Source of the DNA: Atherinomorus stipes
Lineage: Eukaryota; Chordata; Actinopteri; Atheriniformes; Atherinidae
Assembly (NCBI GenBank): GCA_023101725.1
Contig: JALJCO010003433.1
Coordinates: 558,001-622,000, forward strand
Length of the DNA stretch: 64,000 nt
Reading direction: 5' to 3'
Within the stretch, counting starts at the first letter, position 1. Each line of letters begins with the position of its first letter. This document shows, in pieces, positions 1 to 12,616 of this stretch. The position numbers and the translations under genes are program-made. A model generated the notes under the pieces. It saw nothing but the letters and a program-made list of their open reading frames with translations, was not told the DNA's origin and ran no database searches.

Positions 1-1204
1 ATTGAATTACTACCTATAGGATTTTGGGTAAAATAAATACTTTGGAGATCTGCAAAAAATTTAGATCAAAAAATGGGAATTAAAAAAAAAAAAAACACAA
101 AAAAAGGGGGAGAGTTAAAAAAAAAAAAAAAAATAAAGTACTAAGGAAAAAAAAACTTAAAGAATAAGTGGAGATTTTAAAAAGAATCAAAAAAAATAAA
201 ATAATAAAATAAAAAAAGTAAAAATTTTAAAGGTTTGGGAAAATGGTTGGGGGGTAATTTTTTGATGGAGTACTCTCACTAAAATGAGAAAAGTTTTAAA
301 AAAGAGTATGGGGGGTGTTTTTTAAAAAAATAAAAAAGAAAAAAAGAAGTGGGGGGGAAGGGGAAAGGAAAAAATAATTAACATCCTGTTATCCTGTCGG
401 GTAGGAAATTTTAAAAAGAGAGAAAAGGTATATGTGGGATAAGGAAATTAAAGATGTCTTCTCCTGTAGTTTTTTTCAAATTTTAAAAAAAAAAAAAGGA
501 AGGAAAAAATTTTATTAAATAAAATAAAAAAAAGAAAAAGTGATATTTCACAATATCTATAGAATTAATAAGTAAAGTGAAATTTTGGAAGAATTTTTTT
601 TAATTTTTTCCAATATTAAAAAAAAAAAAAAAAAAATAAAATAAATAAACAAGAAGAAAGAGGGAAGAAATAGTAAATTTTGGGGGAGAAAAGACAAAAA
701 AAAAAAGAACCAGAAATATAAAAAAGAAGATGGGTTTTTAAATTTAAAAAAGAAAATAAAAAAAAAAAAAAATAATAAAAAAAATAAGAGAATAGAAAAA
801 AAAGAGGGGGGGTGAAAAAGGGGGGGAGGGGTGGGGGTATGGGTGTAGGTAAGATATTCTATCACAAAAAAAAAAAAAAATGGGGGGTAGGGATTGAGAA
901 AATAAAAATAAATATTTTACTGCATTTAATTTAGATTTAATTAATGATTTAATTTTTTTTTTCTTTTTTTTTTCCAAAAATTACAAAAAAAAAAGAATAA
1001 AAAAATATAAAATAAAATAAAGAAAAAAAAACAACACCACCCCAAAAAAAAAAAAAAAAAAAAACAAGAAAAGAAAAAAAAAAAAAAAGAAAAGAAAAAA
1101 ATAAAATGAATAAAAAAAAATATAAATAAAAAACAATAAATATTTAAAATTTAATTAAAAAAAAGTAAAAAATATAAATAAAATATTTTTTTTTTATTTT
1201 ATTT

Positions 1205-1242
<38 letters not shown>

Positions 1243-1930
1243 AAAAATAAAAATAAATATATAAAATTTATTTATAAAAATTATATAATTAATATAATAA
1301 TAAAAAAAAAAAAAAGTACTTAAAAAATATTTTAAAAAAAAAAAAAAGGATACCACTAATAAAAAAAAAAAAAAAAAAAAAATAAAAAATAATTTATAAA
1401 CAGAAAAAAAGGGGAAAAAAAAAGCAAAAAAATATTATTAATAAATATTTAAATATTTATTATATAATAATAATACCACCAAAAAAGAAAGAAAGAGAGA
1501 GAGGAAAAAAAGAGAAATAGAGGGGAAAAGAAAGAGAAAATGAGGAGGAGAGAAAGAGGAGGAGAGCCGATGGAAATATGGATAGGAGAATATAGTATAG
1601 AAAATAAATTAAGAAAAAATAAATATCAGTTTTGTGAGAAGATGAATAGGACCTGAAGGTGGAGAGTGGGTGGCTGGGGTGGGGGGGAGGGGGGGGAGGG
1701 TGTGAGGTTTATTAAAAATTTATAATCACTTTTGAATCCTGAAAAATCATCTAAAACAACATAAACTATCCCATTTTTATAACACTTTTGAGTGAAGGAA
1801 AAAAAAAAGAAAAATTGAACCCAAAAAAGAACATAAAATAAAAAAAATAAAAAAAAAATAAATAAAAAATAAGGAGAAAGAAATAAAAGAAGTAAAAAGG
1901 CCGGGGGCGGCTAACCCCCCTCTCCCTTAT
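1..1930. repeat. A-rich low-complexity tract with G runs
   Basis: Almost the whole interval is poly-A with interspersed T and short G runs (for example 780-840 and 1670-1700), with no repeat unit and no credible coding frame. The apparent proline- and phenylalanine-rich frames are products of the composition. The abrupt change to ordinary sequence after about 1.95 kb suggests either a long decayed A-rich array or low-quality assembly. Confidence 0.7.
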
Positions 1931-2304
1931 TCTTTGGGGGGGTTGATTAAGAAGGGGCATGCCAGGTAGCAGACACCAGTCACTCAAACTCTCAAAGGAA
2001 GAAAAAAATAAAAGGAAACACCGTGGATGCACCGAAGAAAAGGTAAGAGCTTCAGATAATGCACTTTGGAAAACCAGGGTTAATAATAGTTTGGCTTGTA
2101 CCCGCTTCTGAGCTCTGAAGGAGAAGCTTGAAGTTGAATAGGTTAGCTAGAGCGAGGCGGCCATTAGCCTGAGAGGGAGGAGCGCTAAGTTTGAATACTG
2201 TTGTTTGCAAACAGAAACGCTGGAGGGACTTCAGACTCTATCTTTAAGTATACAGTAAGTGTTTGTGCAGTTATGATTAAGGCCTCATAATGCAGGATCA
2301 TCGT

Positions 2305-2474
2305 TGTGTGACAAGGTGCACAACGGAGGCCCCGAGTGGGATTTGATCCCCAGACTACCCCAGACTAGGTGAGTGTCATGTGCACTGACCATTCAGCCAA
2401 AGAGACATCCATGTGGCCAAGTAGCCAGGGTGCATGATCAATCGGAGGAATAGTGACAGGACCCCACACTGTTG
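2305..2474 (-). repeat. tRNA-derived SINE, copy 1
   Basis: On the minus strand this ~170-bp unit contains an A-box-like TGGCTGAATGGT (2399-2388) and a B-box-like GGGATCAAATCCC (2350-2338) about 40 bp apart, as in a tRNA-type RNA polymerase III promoter. It shares its full length with copies at 6.8 and 12.5 kb. This copy has a small duplication (CCCCAGACTA twice) next to the B box. Confidence 0.6.
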
Positions 2475-2478
2475 CACT

Positions 2479-5400
2479 TGGAAAACTTTTTTTTTTTTTT
2501 TTTCACGTTATTGGCTGTTTGCTCTTACAGATTTTGCTCAACTTGTTTGATCAGATAACTTCAGTTTTAAGAATCCGTTCATTATTTTCTAAAATTTAAA
2601 ATCCATTCCTCAAAAAAAGTCATTAATATGGGCCACCCTTTTCCAAGTCTGTGTCATTGCCAGGCCCCCTCATCAGAAATGGTCTAGATCAGCCCCTGTT
2701 TATGGGTTAGATTCAGAATGATGTCATGCACACCCTGAAAAGTGGTTACAAATTTGAACATTTCACTACGTGTTAAATTTCAGCAGTTTTACTTTAGTTG
2801 GCCTCCTGCATCAACAGTTTGTTACGTGATGTCTCCACTTATTTTTTATGCGCTGTATGAACTTAGATTATTTTTCGAGTCCCTGATCAAACTGGCAGAC
2901 TAACCACCTGTCAGTAGCTAATTATGTAGTGAATGCAACAGGCTGCTTCGGCTGAGATACTTTCTCGCTCCGCAAACAGCTGCTCTATATTTTGGGATTA
3001 ACGGCAGACTGCTTGAGTTTAAGTGTTTGTGTCACTCAAAGTTGAGGACCATAAGTTGCCCATTTGCTATGCTGCATCCAACATCACCATAGCAACTGAA
3101 TCAGCCTATAACTTCTGTGTCTCTGCTGCTGCCTGTCTGACAATGTAATTGCAACACTTTCTTATCTGTAATTCTGTTACTTGAAGTGGGTCAGTCAATC
3201 CTACCATCAACCACCCACCCACTTCCTCAGCCACTGGGGAGGAAGTCTTCATATTTGCTGTGAGGCGGTGCCCATTTACATAGTGGTACAGTTGGGAGAT
3301 GCCCTTTTAGCTGCTCGCTGTTTGACCACAGAGCAGCTTGAGGGGAGCAGTTGGGGGTTTAGTGCATTAATAAATGCCACATCACTGTCAATCGCTAAGG
3401 GAGAGGACACCATTGTTTATTCAATTCTGCCACAATCATTTCACATATCCCTACAGCTTCCGCTGTTGTGGCTTCTTCTAAAACGCCAGCATCCTTAATT
3501 ACAGTTATCCTTAACAACTAACTTTCTTTATATTTTTAGTCTGCAAAATATAATCAGGGCATAAAAGTTGTTTTGGACTTAATTAGAATCTATGTGAGAT
3601 GCAGAGATGCAAATTAACGCAATAAAGTAGTTTACATTGATTCTCTTAGTTCACACAGGTCTCTTTACTGTGCAAATATGCTAGTAACTTGCAGCTTAAT
3701 ACAACTTAATGCTTAAAGCTGCAGTGAGAATTTACCAAATAAAGACAAATAATGAAACTTTTAACACACTTGTTTGCATTTTTGCGTTTATTGTCACAAT
3801 AAAAACTTTATCTGCAGCATTGCACTCCAAAAGCTGCTTTCTTTTTCACTTCCACTGAGTAAATAGTTAAGATGAGTGGATTAAAACAATGTTAAAGAGC
3901 CCAGATATTAGTTTATAGGCCCTAGGAAAGGCTTTTTATGGTAATTTAATGTAATTTATTATGAGAGTATAACTTCCTTTAGTGTAGGCTTGGAAAATAA
4001 TTTTTGGAGACCTTAAGCATGCACTACTTTATAGAAAAGAAAAGCATCATTTGATCTATTTACAGTAAGATTGTTTATCTGCATTTCTACCATGAAACCA
4101 ATTGTACTTTTTTAAATTATTATTTTAGGATTTTTGTATTACTTTAAAGTTAACTACATATTCCTACTGGATATGCTTAATGTTTTTTTTTTTCTTACCT
4201 TTGTGAGTGCCCTGTCATAGTTTTACCTGGTTGGCGCCTTTTCCTACTGTACGGGCCCTTGCTGACTTTAAAGTATGAAGTGGTGAGAGCAGCTTTCTCA
4301 TTAATAAATCTGAATAAATTTTCATAAGAACCCTGCATTGTCAGATGGATACCATTTGGTTTAGCAAATGTCAGTGAGGTGACACCAGGAATTACATGCA
4401 GGTTGGTGTACAGACTGATAAGCAAAGCATTAAACACAAAGACACTATCTTTATTAATCTAAAGTAGTTGACTGATGGTGTAACTCTTCATTTCTATGCA
4501 ACTGAACTTTTTTTTTTTTTTTTAGTTTTCCTACAGCAGTTATTCCTGGTTTTAGTCTTTAGATTTTTTTCCCACACCTAAAACCATTCTAAAGTGTTTG
4601 TTTATATCTAGTGTAAATGTATTCTTGTATTGCTCTGCAACTTGAATTAAAGTCTGGATCTAGTAGTTTTACCTGTCTCCCATGTCCTAGGTTTGAGTCC
4701 ATCATGTTAGAAAAACAGCAATAATGTTGGGGGGGCGTGTTATTGCCCCCTATGGAAGCAGGGGGTAATTGATATTATATTAGAGTTATAACAGAGATGA
4801 CAGAACACCCTGGACAGTGCTTATGACATTGGCTCAATTTCAACTTTCATTATATTATCCTCAAGGGTAAATTGGTCCTTTTTCAAGTGAAAGAACACAG
4901 GCAGCCTTGAACCACCTAAGGCACATAAAGCATGATCAAATAAATGGCTTCATGGAAAGAAGAGAAAGTCGTGATACTGAAAGCTTTGCATTTATACCAG
5001 TGACTGCAGGTTTTGGGGTTCTTTTAGTCTTTTTACTTTAGTTTTTTTTTTTTTTTTTGGTCTTTTTTTTTAAAAAAAAAAAAGTCACCCAGCAGGATAT
5101 TTAAATTTCAGTCGGATGTGTGGTTCTTCTGATTGTTGAGTTTACCTGAGGGGGTGGGACATAGACAAAAGAAGCTATTCCAGAAAAAGATGTGTTATTA
5201 CAGTTGTAAAGTCAATGTTTTCCTTTTGAGCCTTGTCCCTAATTTATAAGGCTCTCCTAGAAAACTGCATATCCATAATGATATAAGTGCATCTGTGCCA
5301 CAAGGTCTGTTTGAGTACTTGTAGTCTTATGGGAAAACGTGAGATTTGTTAAGATGTGTAAGTAATCGGTGTATAAGTCACGAATGAAAAATAACTGATG

Positions 5401-5764
5401 GTACGTGGCACAAATAAAGAAAAAAACACTGGAATGCAACTGCAGCTCTAAACCTCCGTCATATCATGGCACAATAAATAAACATTATCTCTGTAAAGGC
5501 CAACTCAGGTAAAGTGAAGTACAGCACAAATAGGGAGGTTTTAAAGATAAATTATGTAACTTTCTAAACACAAAACTCCATGTTACAGATTCGTTTGATG
5601 GTAGTGAATTTATTTACATGCATTTCTGGAACTGTTGCTGCCCAGCAGCATCCCAAGGCTGAGAAACCACACTATTGCAACTTTTTTTTTTTTTTTTTTT
5701 AAACCCGTGACACCGCATAATGTTGCTGTCAAGTTTTGCTGTACGCACCGTCATGTTCTAGCAA
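2479..5764. other. no gene seen
   Basis: AT-rich sequence with short homopolymers (T runs at 2488-2504 and 4510-4523, and a T/A fold-back-like run at 5042-5083). Open frames here are short and show no recognisable domain. Confidence 0.6.
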
Positions 5765-6435
5765 GTGGATATTAACACACCATTTAGACCATTTAAAAGT
5801 GCATCACGGCTGAACAAGTGCATGCATAAATCTTTAGTTGGCTTGATTATTGTAACAGTGTCTATACAGGTCTACCTTAAAAACAGATTACACATGCAGC
5901 TCATTCAGAACTCTGCTGCTCAAGAACTCACTAAGACCAAAACATTGACCACATTAGCCAGCTCTGAGGTTTACACTGGCTGCCCGTGTGGCAGGGGATG
6001 CAATAAAGTTCTATTGCTGGCCTACAAAGCTCTGAATGGTTTGGGAACTACATTTTTCAGTGACATCCTGACCAGTATGAACCTACCAGACCCCTGGTCT
6101 TCTGGTCTTATGTTTCCAGTCAGAACCAGACATGGAGGAGCTCCATTCAACTACTGCGCTGTACATGTCAGGAACAAACTCCCAGAAAAACTCAGATTAG
6201 CTGAAACTCTCAGTTTATTTAAATCCACCTGTTCTCAGCTTTAATTGGATAGCTTTTATTTAGAAGCTCAGATCTGCACCGCTTCTTTGAAGCTCAAATT
6301 TTTATCTGTTTTTTTTTTCTGTTTCTTTTTTTTTCCTGCACCTGCCTGTAATGCTTTTACGGAAAAGACTTAACTGTCTTGTATATGAAATGTGCTATAT
6401 AAATGAACTTGTTTTGCTTTGATTCAACAAAGAAA
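5765..6435 (+). mobile_element. LINE 3' fragment (L2/CR1-like), broken ORF2 C-terminus
   Basis: An open frame of 159 codons encodes a degraded version of the C-terminal segment common in fish non-LTR retrotransposons: QLIQNSAAQELTKT, then VLLLAYKALNGLG, RTRHGGAPF and VRNKLPEKLRLAETLSLFKS. The upstream reverse transcriptase core is absent and the frame has lost residues. It is followed by the usual 3' end, GTGCTATATAAATGAACTTG. The element is 5'-truncated and not an endogenous gene. Confidence 0.75.
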
Positions 6436-6788
6436 CAAAAAGACAGAATAAGACAGGAAAAGAAACAGAAAGATAGAGCAAGAGATAAGACCAGAGTCAA
6501 GATAAGAGTTTCTTTTACTAGTTGGAAAGAGCTCACAGTGCAGGTGATGGCGAATTAGCTGTCGATGGGGGAACCACATCTCTGAGAAAATTGCAAGTTT
6601 TGTAGTGCATCTTTAATTCAGACAGTTCAGGCAAAGGTCTTTAAAATTGACACTTTGGCACAATTTGGCAGTTTTGCACCATTAGTTCATACTGTCCCCC
6701 AGATGGGGGATCTCAGGTTGTAAAAAGTTAACCATAAATTTTTTTACAGCCTGACCATAACTGATTACATTTTTATATAAAGCATTAT

Positions 6789-6946
6789 TGTGGCAAGGTA
6801 TGCAACAAGGGCCTAGGCAGGATTTGATCCCCAGACTATCAGGTGAAAGTCATGCACGCTATCCAGTTAGCCAAAGGGATTTCTCTGAGGCCAAGTCGCC
6901 AGGGCGCATGATCAATCAGAGGCAAAATGACAGGACCCCACACTGT
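6789..6946 (-). repeat. tRNA-derived SINE, copy 2
   Basis: Same unit as copies 1 and 3, with A-box-like TGGCTAACTGGAT (6873-6861) and B-box-like GGGATCAAATCC (6831-6820) on the minus strand, followed by a shared flank ending in GGTCCTGTCA on the outer side. It has diverged by scattered substitutions. Confidence 0.62.
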
Positions 6947-6951
6947 CTTAT

Positions 6952-9240
6952 TACCAAAGTACAATTTATACAGAAACAGTCACTGAACACGTAAAGATAA
7001 AAAAAAAAAAGGTGACTGAATCCCAAAAATGGGCATCACATCTACAGAGGCTGACTAGCGCGGTTTGAGCCTCAGGAGTAATTCAGCTTCCAACAGCATT
7101 ATCTTGGTGCATTTAACTGACTCTGAAAAATCCCATTTAATGCAGCTTCAGTCTGAGAAACATATAGCAGTATTTCAGGTTCAAGTCAAGTTAAAGAATA
7201 TTTTAGTGTCAGATAAAGAGATTTAACAATCGTGGAAAACAAAACCTTCAGCCAGTTCATCTCTTATCAGAGACTGATATGCTAATGTTGACAAAATGAA
7301 GAGGTTGCAATAAAAGAATACATCAACAACAATTTCTCTGTGGTTTAAACACACATTGCAGATAACAGTGTCACCCAACCAACAATAATGTTTAGACTAA
7401 AAGCAATGTAAGGCAAATAAACACCCAGTGAATATCTGCTCCACCTCTCAACATTTTAGACAACATAGAATTCTCATGTTCAAGCTAAAAGCGTGTTATT
7501 CTAAATGACTACAAGGTACTTGAGGTTGTAGAAAAGTGAAATAAGACTTTGAATAATAAGTCACTCAGCCTGACACTGAAAAATAATAGCATTCATCATA
7601 TGTAAGAGAACAGCACTTTAGACAATTATCATGTTTCTGCACCTTTGGATGTGAGAATAAGTGGCCCAAACTATCCATATATATAATGTCAGAGGAGGGG
7701 CAAAGCCATCAATTGCTGTCTCTCTTGGGAGAAAGTGCCTCTGCTGCTTGCTCTGGGTGATTATAAAACTTGTGTCCAGTTGCGTATCACAGAGCAGGTT
7801 TGACAGCTATGAGGCTGAAATCTCCTCCTACTGCACACAACAGCCAGCAGGCTCTCTGATACAATACGGGTCTGGTTTGGACAATTAAACACACATTAGA
7901 GAGCCGGTGAGGTGTTTAGTTGCCTCTGTCTGCTTTTTCTTCCAATACCTGTGCCCTGCAGGTGCTTCTGACTGTTCGACTATCTATCATCAGAGGCACA
8001 GAACAACAATGCAGATTGTATCTTGCACTCAGGATTTACAGACAACAATTATTCAAAGTGTGTTCTTTGACAACCTGACTGAATGAATAGTAATGTGACT
8101 GTGGCACAAAGTAAATCTGACCCTGATGCCCAAATCAGTTTCCACAGAGACACTGACGTCATGGCAACAGTGGTGGTTGTGCCTCAGAATGTTAATGAGT
8201 CACTGATGTCCAGGATATGTTGTCAGTTACCTGGCACTGGTGAGTCACTCAGAAGTGCTCAGAGCACAAACATGGCAGCAAAACAACGAAAAAAGAAAGT
8301 GCAGCATGTTGGGAGGAAATAGCAGGAGAGCTGGATGAAGAAAACAAGGCAAAGAGGAAACATAGGTGGTTTATTGGTACGGAAAAAGCCACTGAGCCAT
8401 TCCTAATCAGACCTGCGTAGCCCTAAGCACACAATCCAACGTGACGCAGAGGATGGAGAGCATTTAGCCGGCTATCCACCTCCTCTATCCACATCCTGCT
8501 TTGTCTGCTGCTGCATTATGAAAGGTCACCAATGTTATCCTGACCTGCGATTCTTGACTTTATGCTTCGTGACTGTCAGCATAAGAACTCATCAAACTTA
8601 GAAAACTTCTTTACTTAAAGCAGAGTTCCTTTAAAGCTTTCAGAGAGACGTCCACGTGCCTGCATTCAACACAAACATGTTTCTATTTATCAAATGAAGT
8701 ATCACATTGGGTTTGCAAACACAGCTGTGTATTATTCTGCAAGCATGAGTCGCTCATGAAGAGGGGGGGCTATTTTGGCTGCAGTCCAGACCCAGCAGAG
8801 CATTTGTGGCCACTGTTGGATGGCATATCGTGAAGCTGGCAGCAACTGCTTTCAGACTCGGAGGCCAGAGCAGAATGGCAACTTTGTTATGTGGACCACT
8901 GTTGCAGAATGGGGTGTTGTGCTGAGCAGTTAAATGGCAGCAACATAAAAACTGTCTGGCTCTGACTCATGACTGGTAATTCAGATGATGAACCAAGGGA
9001 GAGATGGACTCCATGACCACAGATTTATGTGTGTTATCACGCACTTACATGCCAAAATAGAACAATGCATATTTCTAAGTGCTGCACCATATTGTCAGGG
9101 ACAATTACATCTGTCACTGCGAGTCTCTGATAAGATGAGTGTACACCTCATCATTTGAAACAATTATTTTATTTCTTGTCAGCAAACTGTCTAGGTCTGC
9201 AGCTATTTTTTTTAAACAAAAGTATAAGGATTATTTTTTG
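6952..9240. other. no gene seen
   Basis: Unremarkable sequence of moderate AT content. I found no splice-flanked exon, tRNA or obvious repeat here by eye. Confidence 0.55.
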
Positions 9241-9302
9241 CTTTTGTTTTAATGAGTGCAGAGTAATGTGAAAAAGAATAATAAAGGACACTGTTTTAAT
9301 TT

Positions 9303-10476
9303 GAGGTTTTACATTATTGTAAGTCATAATAGAAAAATAGCTAATCTTTTCCAGGGGTGAAGATTAGATAAATATATTTAAAATAAAAAAACAGCAAATG
9401 GCATATAGTGCAGTGTCAGCATTTATTTATCAAAAACTAAAAGGCAAAAGCAGGATGTGAAAAACCAAGAACGCACTTAAAGGTTTTAACTGGGTTGCAG
9501 GAACAGATGCTTTATTAAAACTGATTTATCTTTAGAAAATTTGAGCATCTCTAGAAAGGCAGAAATTATGGCTGGATCCAAGCACCCAGGTGTATGTTTA
9601 CACATTTCCAAGGAGGAAAAACACTGGAGGGGATGATTCAGCAAGTTTGCCTGAAGAAAAGATGCAAAAAACCCACGAGTCACATCTCAGACTCGACAAG
9701 CCTCAGTTAACATGTTTAGTTTTGAAGTTTATAGCAGTACAGCTAGAAAAAGGCAGAACAAATATGGTTTGCTCAGAGGGGTTGTCAAGAGAAGCACATA
9801 GCAGCTCAGCTTATAGGCTTGCAAAGTTGCATCTGGACAAACCATAAAACTTCTGGATCAGTCTTTCAGGTGGATTCGACCAAAGGGAAGATATTTGACC
9901 ACGATTCACCACATTTAGTGAAACACAGATAAATACCTTGAATTTGTTGTGCTGACCATGTATCAGTCCACCAAGTCATTCCAATGCCAAATGTGAGGCT
10001 ATCTGTCGGACTACAGGTTGACTAAGAAAAGGTGAACAAGCACAAAAGCAAATCTGCTGTACCACCAAATTTCAGAGGAAGAAAAGATTTATTGTGTTGC
10101 AATGGCTGAGCTACGCAAAGTTCAGATCTCAACCAGATTGTAAAGCTGTGGTGGGACCTTAAGAGAGCTTTGCATTTATGCACACCCCCAAATGTCAATG
10201 ATCTGTACAAAAGAACAGGCAAAAATTCCACCACAACACAAGGGACTGACAAGGAAATGACTGGTCCCACATTTTGCTGTTTAAGGTGGTTCTACAAACT
10301 ATTAAGTTATAACGTGTACTTATGGGTTTTCACAGCTTTTTCTCTTAACTTAGTTTTTTTTTATTATTTTTTTTTTTTTAATAGAATAATGACATGGTGA
10401 ACAATCTCTTGTGTTTAATCTTAGGTTTTACATTATTGTAAGTCAATAGAAAAATAGTTGATCTTTTCCAGGGGTA
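9303..10476 (+). mobile_element. Tc1/mariner-like transposon remnant bounded by direct repeats
   Basis: The stretch 10118-10330 reads in broken frame as the end of a Tc1-type transposase: CTCAACCAGATTGT (a decayed NPIE-like motif) leading to LWWDLKRALHLCTPPNVNDL, followed by a 3' flank typical of fish Tc1 copies. A ~55-bp segment at 9303-9359 recurs in the same orientation at 10423-10476 (GGTTTTACATTATTGTAAGT ... CTTTTCCAGGGGT). The family name is provisional. Confidence 0.55.
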
Positions 10477-10675
10477 CTTGTATTTACCTAATTCTTACAT
10501 CCAGTAAATACTAAATGATTTTTTTTCCCCGTGTGTCCTGACACATACTGTAAACCTTTGAACTGAAAGAGGATGTACTTTCATTTCCAAAGGATTGCAA
10601 TTAAATATGTTTATTTAGAGGATGATCTGGTGTATTGTTTTTCAATGCATGTGTACATCTTTGTCTGTACTGTGG

Positions 10676-10701
10676 TGTGTGTGTGTGTGTGTGTGTGTGT
10701 G
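10676..10701. repeat. (GT)n microsatellite
   Basis: Perfect GT dinucleotide run of about 13 units. Confidence 0.95.
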
Positions 10702-10883
10702 GCCTATGTTTATCTAAGCTGCGTGGCAAAGCATGCATTTCTTGCTGGGCAAAGATATGCAGATGAACAAACAGCCAGTGAAAGAGGGCCAGCCTTGAGG
10801 CTTTTGTGTGTGAGTGTGCATGTAATTCAGGTATTGCTCTTGTTGTGGGGACCAATCTGTTTACACTGTCACATTATGGAGAC

Positions 10884-10897
10884 CCCCCCCCCCCCCT
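10884..10897. repeat. poly-C run
   Basis: A homopolymer of about 14 C. The surrounding open frame has no recognisable domain. Confidence 0.9.
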
Positions 10898-12159
10898 CAG
10901 TAAAAAAACGCAAGGCCCTTAAAGGTAAAAAGTTGGACTATAGAGTGAAAACATCTTTTAAGTTGAGGGCAGTGGTAGTGAAGAGTGGGTACGAGGCTCT
11001 CTGAAATCATGAATACCTAACTGTGTGTGTATGTGAGAGGTAATAAAACTTTATGTCCTATTTTGGTCCACCCTCAGACTTTGCTTTGTGTTTTTGGGTG
11101 GACATAACTCCTGTTGATGTTTGAGTTGTGTCAGCAAGATCTGTAGTCCCCCTCCTTCACAACTCATAAATCACTGCCTCCCCCGCTGAGTGGTTTTGCA
11201 CCATGCAAACCCATCACATAGAGCAGTACTGGCCACAGCAAAGAGACACATTTCCTCAAATAAACTTTTTATACTTTTGTAATGGAATGAATGCTTGAAT
11301 GAAAAAACAAAAAAGAAAGTATGGCCTTACTTCTTATCCTTTAAATTATGAATTCCAGTTAGGTAAAGATGTGTTTTGTTCAAACCTTAACTTATAAAAC
11401 AATTGAATTACAGCACGTTGTTCTCCATTTCCAAATCCTTTGATATACTGCAGCTGCTGACGTTTGTAATGAAATTTCAAGACTAGTCAGAACCAGTTGA
11501 GATGGCTGTAAAGCAGCATCCAACATCTGTGTGTCACTCTTGTTTGCAAATAAGTCCTGCAACAGCAAAGCAGGCCTGCAGCCTCGGTTAGAAATGGTAT
11601 CTGCAGTAAAAAGACAATGCTGAATGCCCGGAGCAGACATCTGCAGCCACACAAGTGTCTCACCTGAGAAGATTCCCTGCAGCTAAAACATGTGCAAGCT
11701 GGAGTTTGTTGAATTTGCTAAAACTGGCAGCCTTCACAATGTGTTAGAGGTTATTCGGCTGCTTGCACTGTGAAAATGAAAAATTTCATTTGTTCAGCTT
11801 AATTTAAATCAAACTAAACTTAAAATATTTATTTGCATCAGAAACTCATGATTGTAGTTTTTCCAATTAAATTTGCAAGTTTTCTTTGCAAAGTTGATCT
11901 TGAAAATAAATCATTGTTGGCAATGTTGGCCCAAGTATATCACTGAAAGGCTGCCACCTTTCAGAAATTAAATAGAGGATGCCCACCACAGCCTCTTAGG
12001 GCCATGACAAACCAGGGCCTGACCAGCGCCATGTCATTTTTTATTGATTTATTTTTTTAGTGATGGGGTGATCAAGTAAGCAATTACTCAAACTTAAAAT
12101 GCAATGAACAAATTCCTTATTGTGCAACATTGTTGCATATACTGTAAAGCACTGTTAAA

Positions 12160-12412
12160 GGGGAACTTTGTTTTTTTTTTAATCTGGACCCATTCTAGCA
12201 TGAAATGTGTTAATTTACTCACCCAGACAGTTTTGGTGCAACTTGAATTCCTTCGGGAGATATTTAGATCCACTCGAGATCAGCGTATGCGCGTTATAGT
12301 GGCAATGACGGGGCAATCGCGTGCAGCCTCTAAATAAGGCATTATCCGCCACAAACTCCTTAATTTCACCAATGTTTTGCTACGAAACATTAGTCGGACC
12401 CCCCCCTTACCT
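12160..12412. repeat. interspersed repeat related to sequence at 33.86-34.07 kb
   Basis: The segment containing AAGGCATTATCCGCCACAAA, TAATTTCACCAAT and ACATTAGTCGGACC has a diverged counterpart near 33868-34056 (AAGGCATTATCTGCAGCAAA, TAATTCACCAAT, ACATTAGTCTGACACC). The opening GTTAAAGGGGAACTTTG resembles a common fish interspersed repeat. Class is unknown. Confidence 0.5.
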
Positions 12413-12456
12413 AATGGAACACAGGGAGAATAGCTGCAGCAAATAGGGATCCAAAA

Positions 12457-12610
12457 TGTGGCACGATACGCAACAGAGGGCCCGGGCGGGCTTTGAACCT
12501 CAGACTCCCAGGTGACAGTCATGCACGCTGACCATTTAGCCAAAGGGACATCCCTGTGAACAAGTAGCCAGGGCACATGATCAGTCGGAGGCATAGTGAC
12601 AGGACCGTCA
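12457..12610 (-). repeat. tRNA-derived SINE, copy 3
   Basis: The best-preserved tRNA-like head: minus strand TGGCTAAATGGT (A box, 12541-12530) and GAGGTTCAAAGCC (B box, 12501-12489). The region between reads GACTGTCACCTGGGAGTCT, which resembles an Asp (GUC) anticodon arm. Resemblance to tRNA-Asp/Glu is by eye; it is not a functional tRNA because the acceptor stem does not pair. Confidence 0.65.
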
Positions 12611-12616
12611 ACTGCC

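Noticed and set aside
557..977. Minus-strand open frames rich in Phe and Pro
   Set aside because: They are the complement of A- and G-rich low-complexity DNA, with no domain or codon pattern of a real gene.
3181..3498. 105-codon plus-strand frame
   Set aside because: No recognisable domain, and no splice or promoter context.
5765..6244. 159-codon open frame as a host gene
   Set aside because: Its text is a decayed LINE ORF2 C-terminus followed by a LINE 3' tail.
10573..11004. 143-codon frame crossing a (GT)n tract and a poly-C run
   Set aside because: The frame is kept open by simple repeats and has no domain.
2305..12610. Functional tRNA genes
   Set aside because: The three tRNA-like units have A- and B-box-like motifs but no pairing acceptor stem, and each is part of a longer repeated unit.
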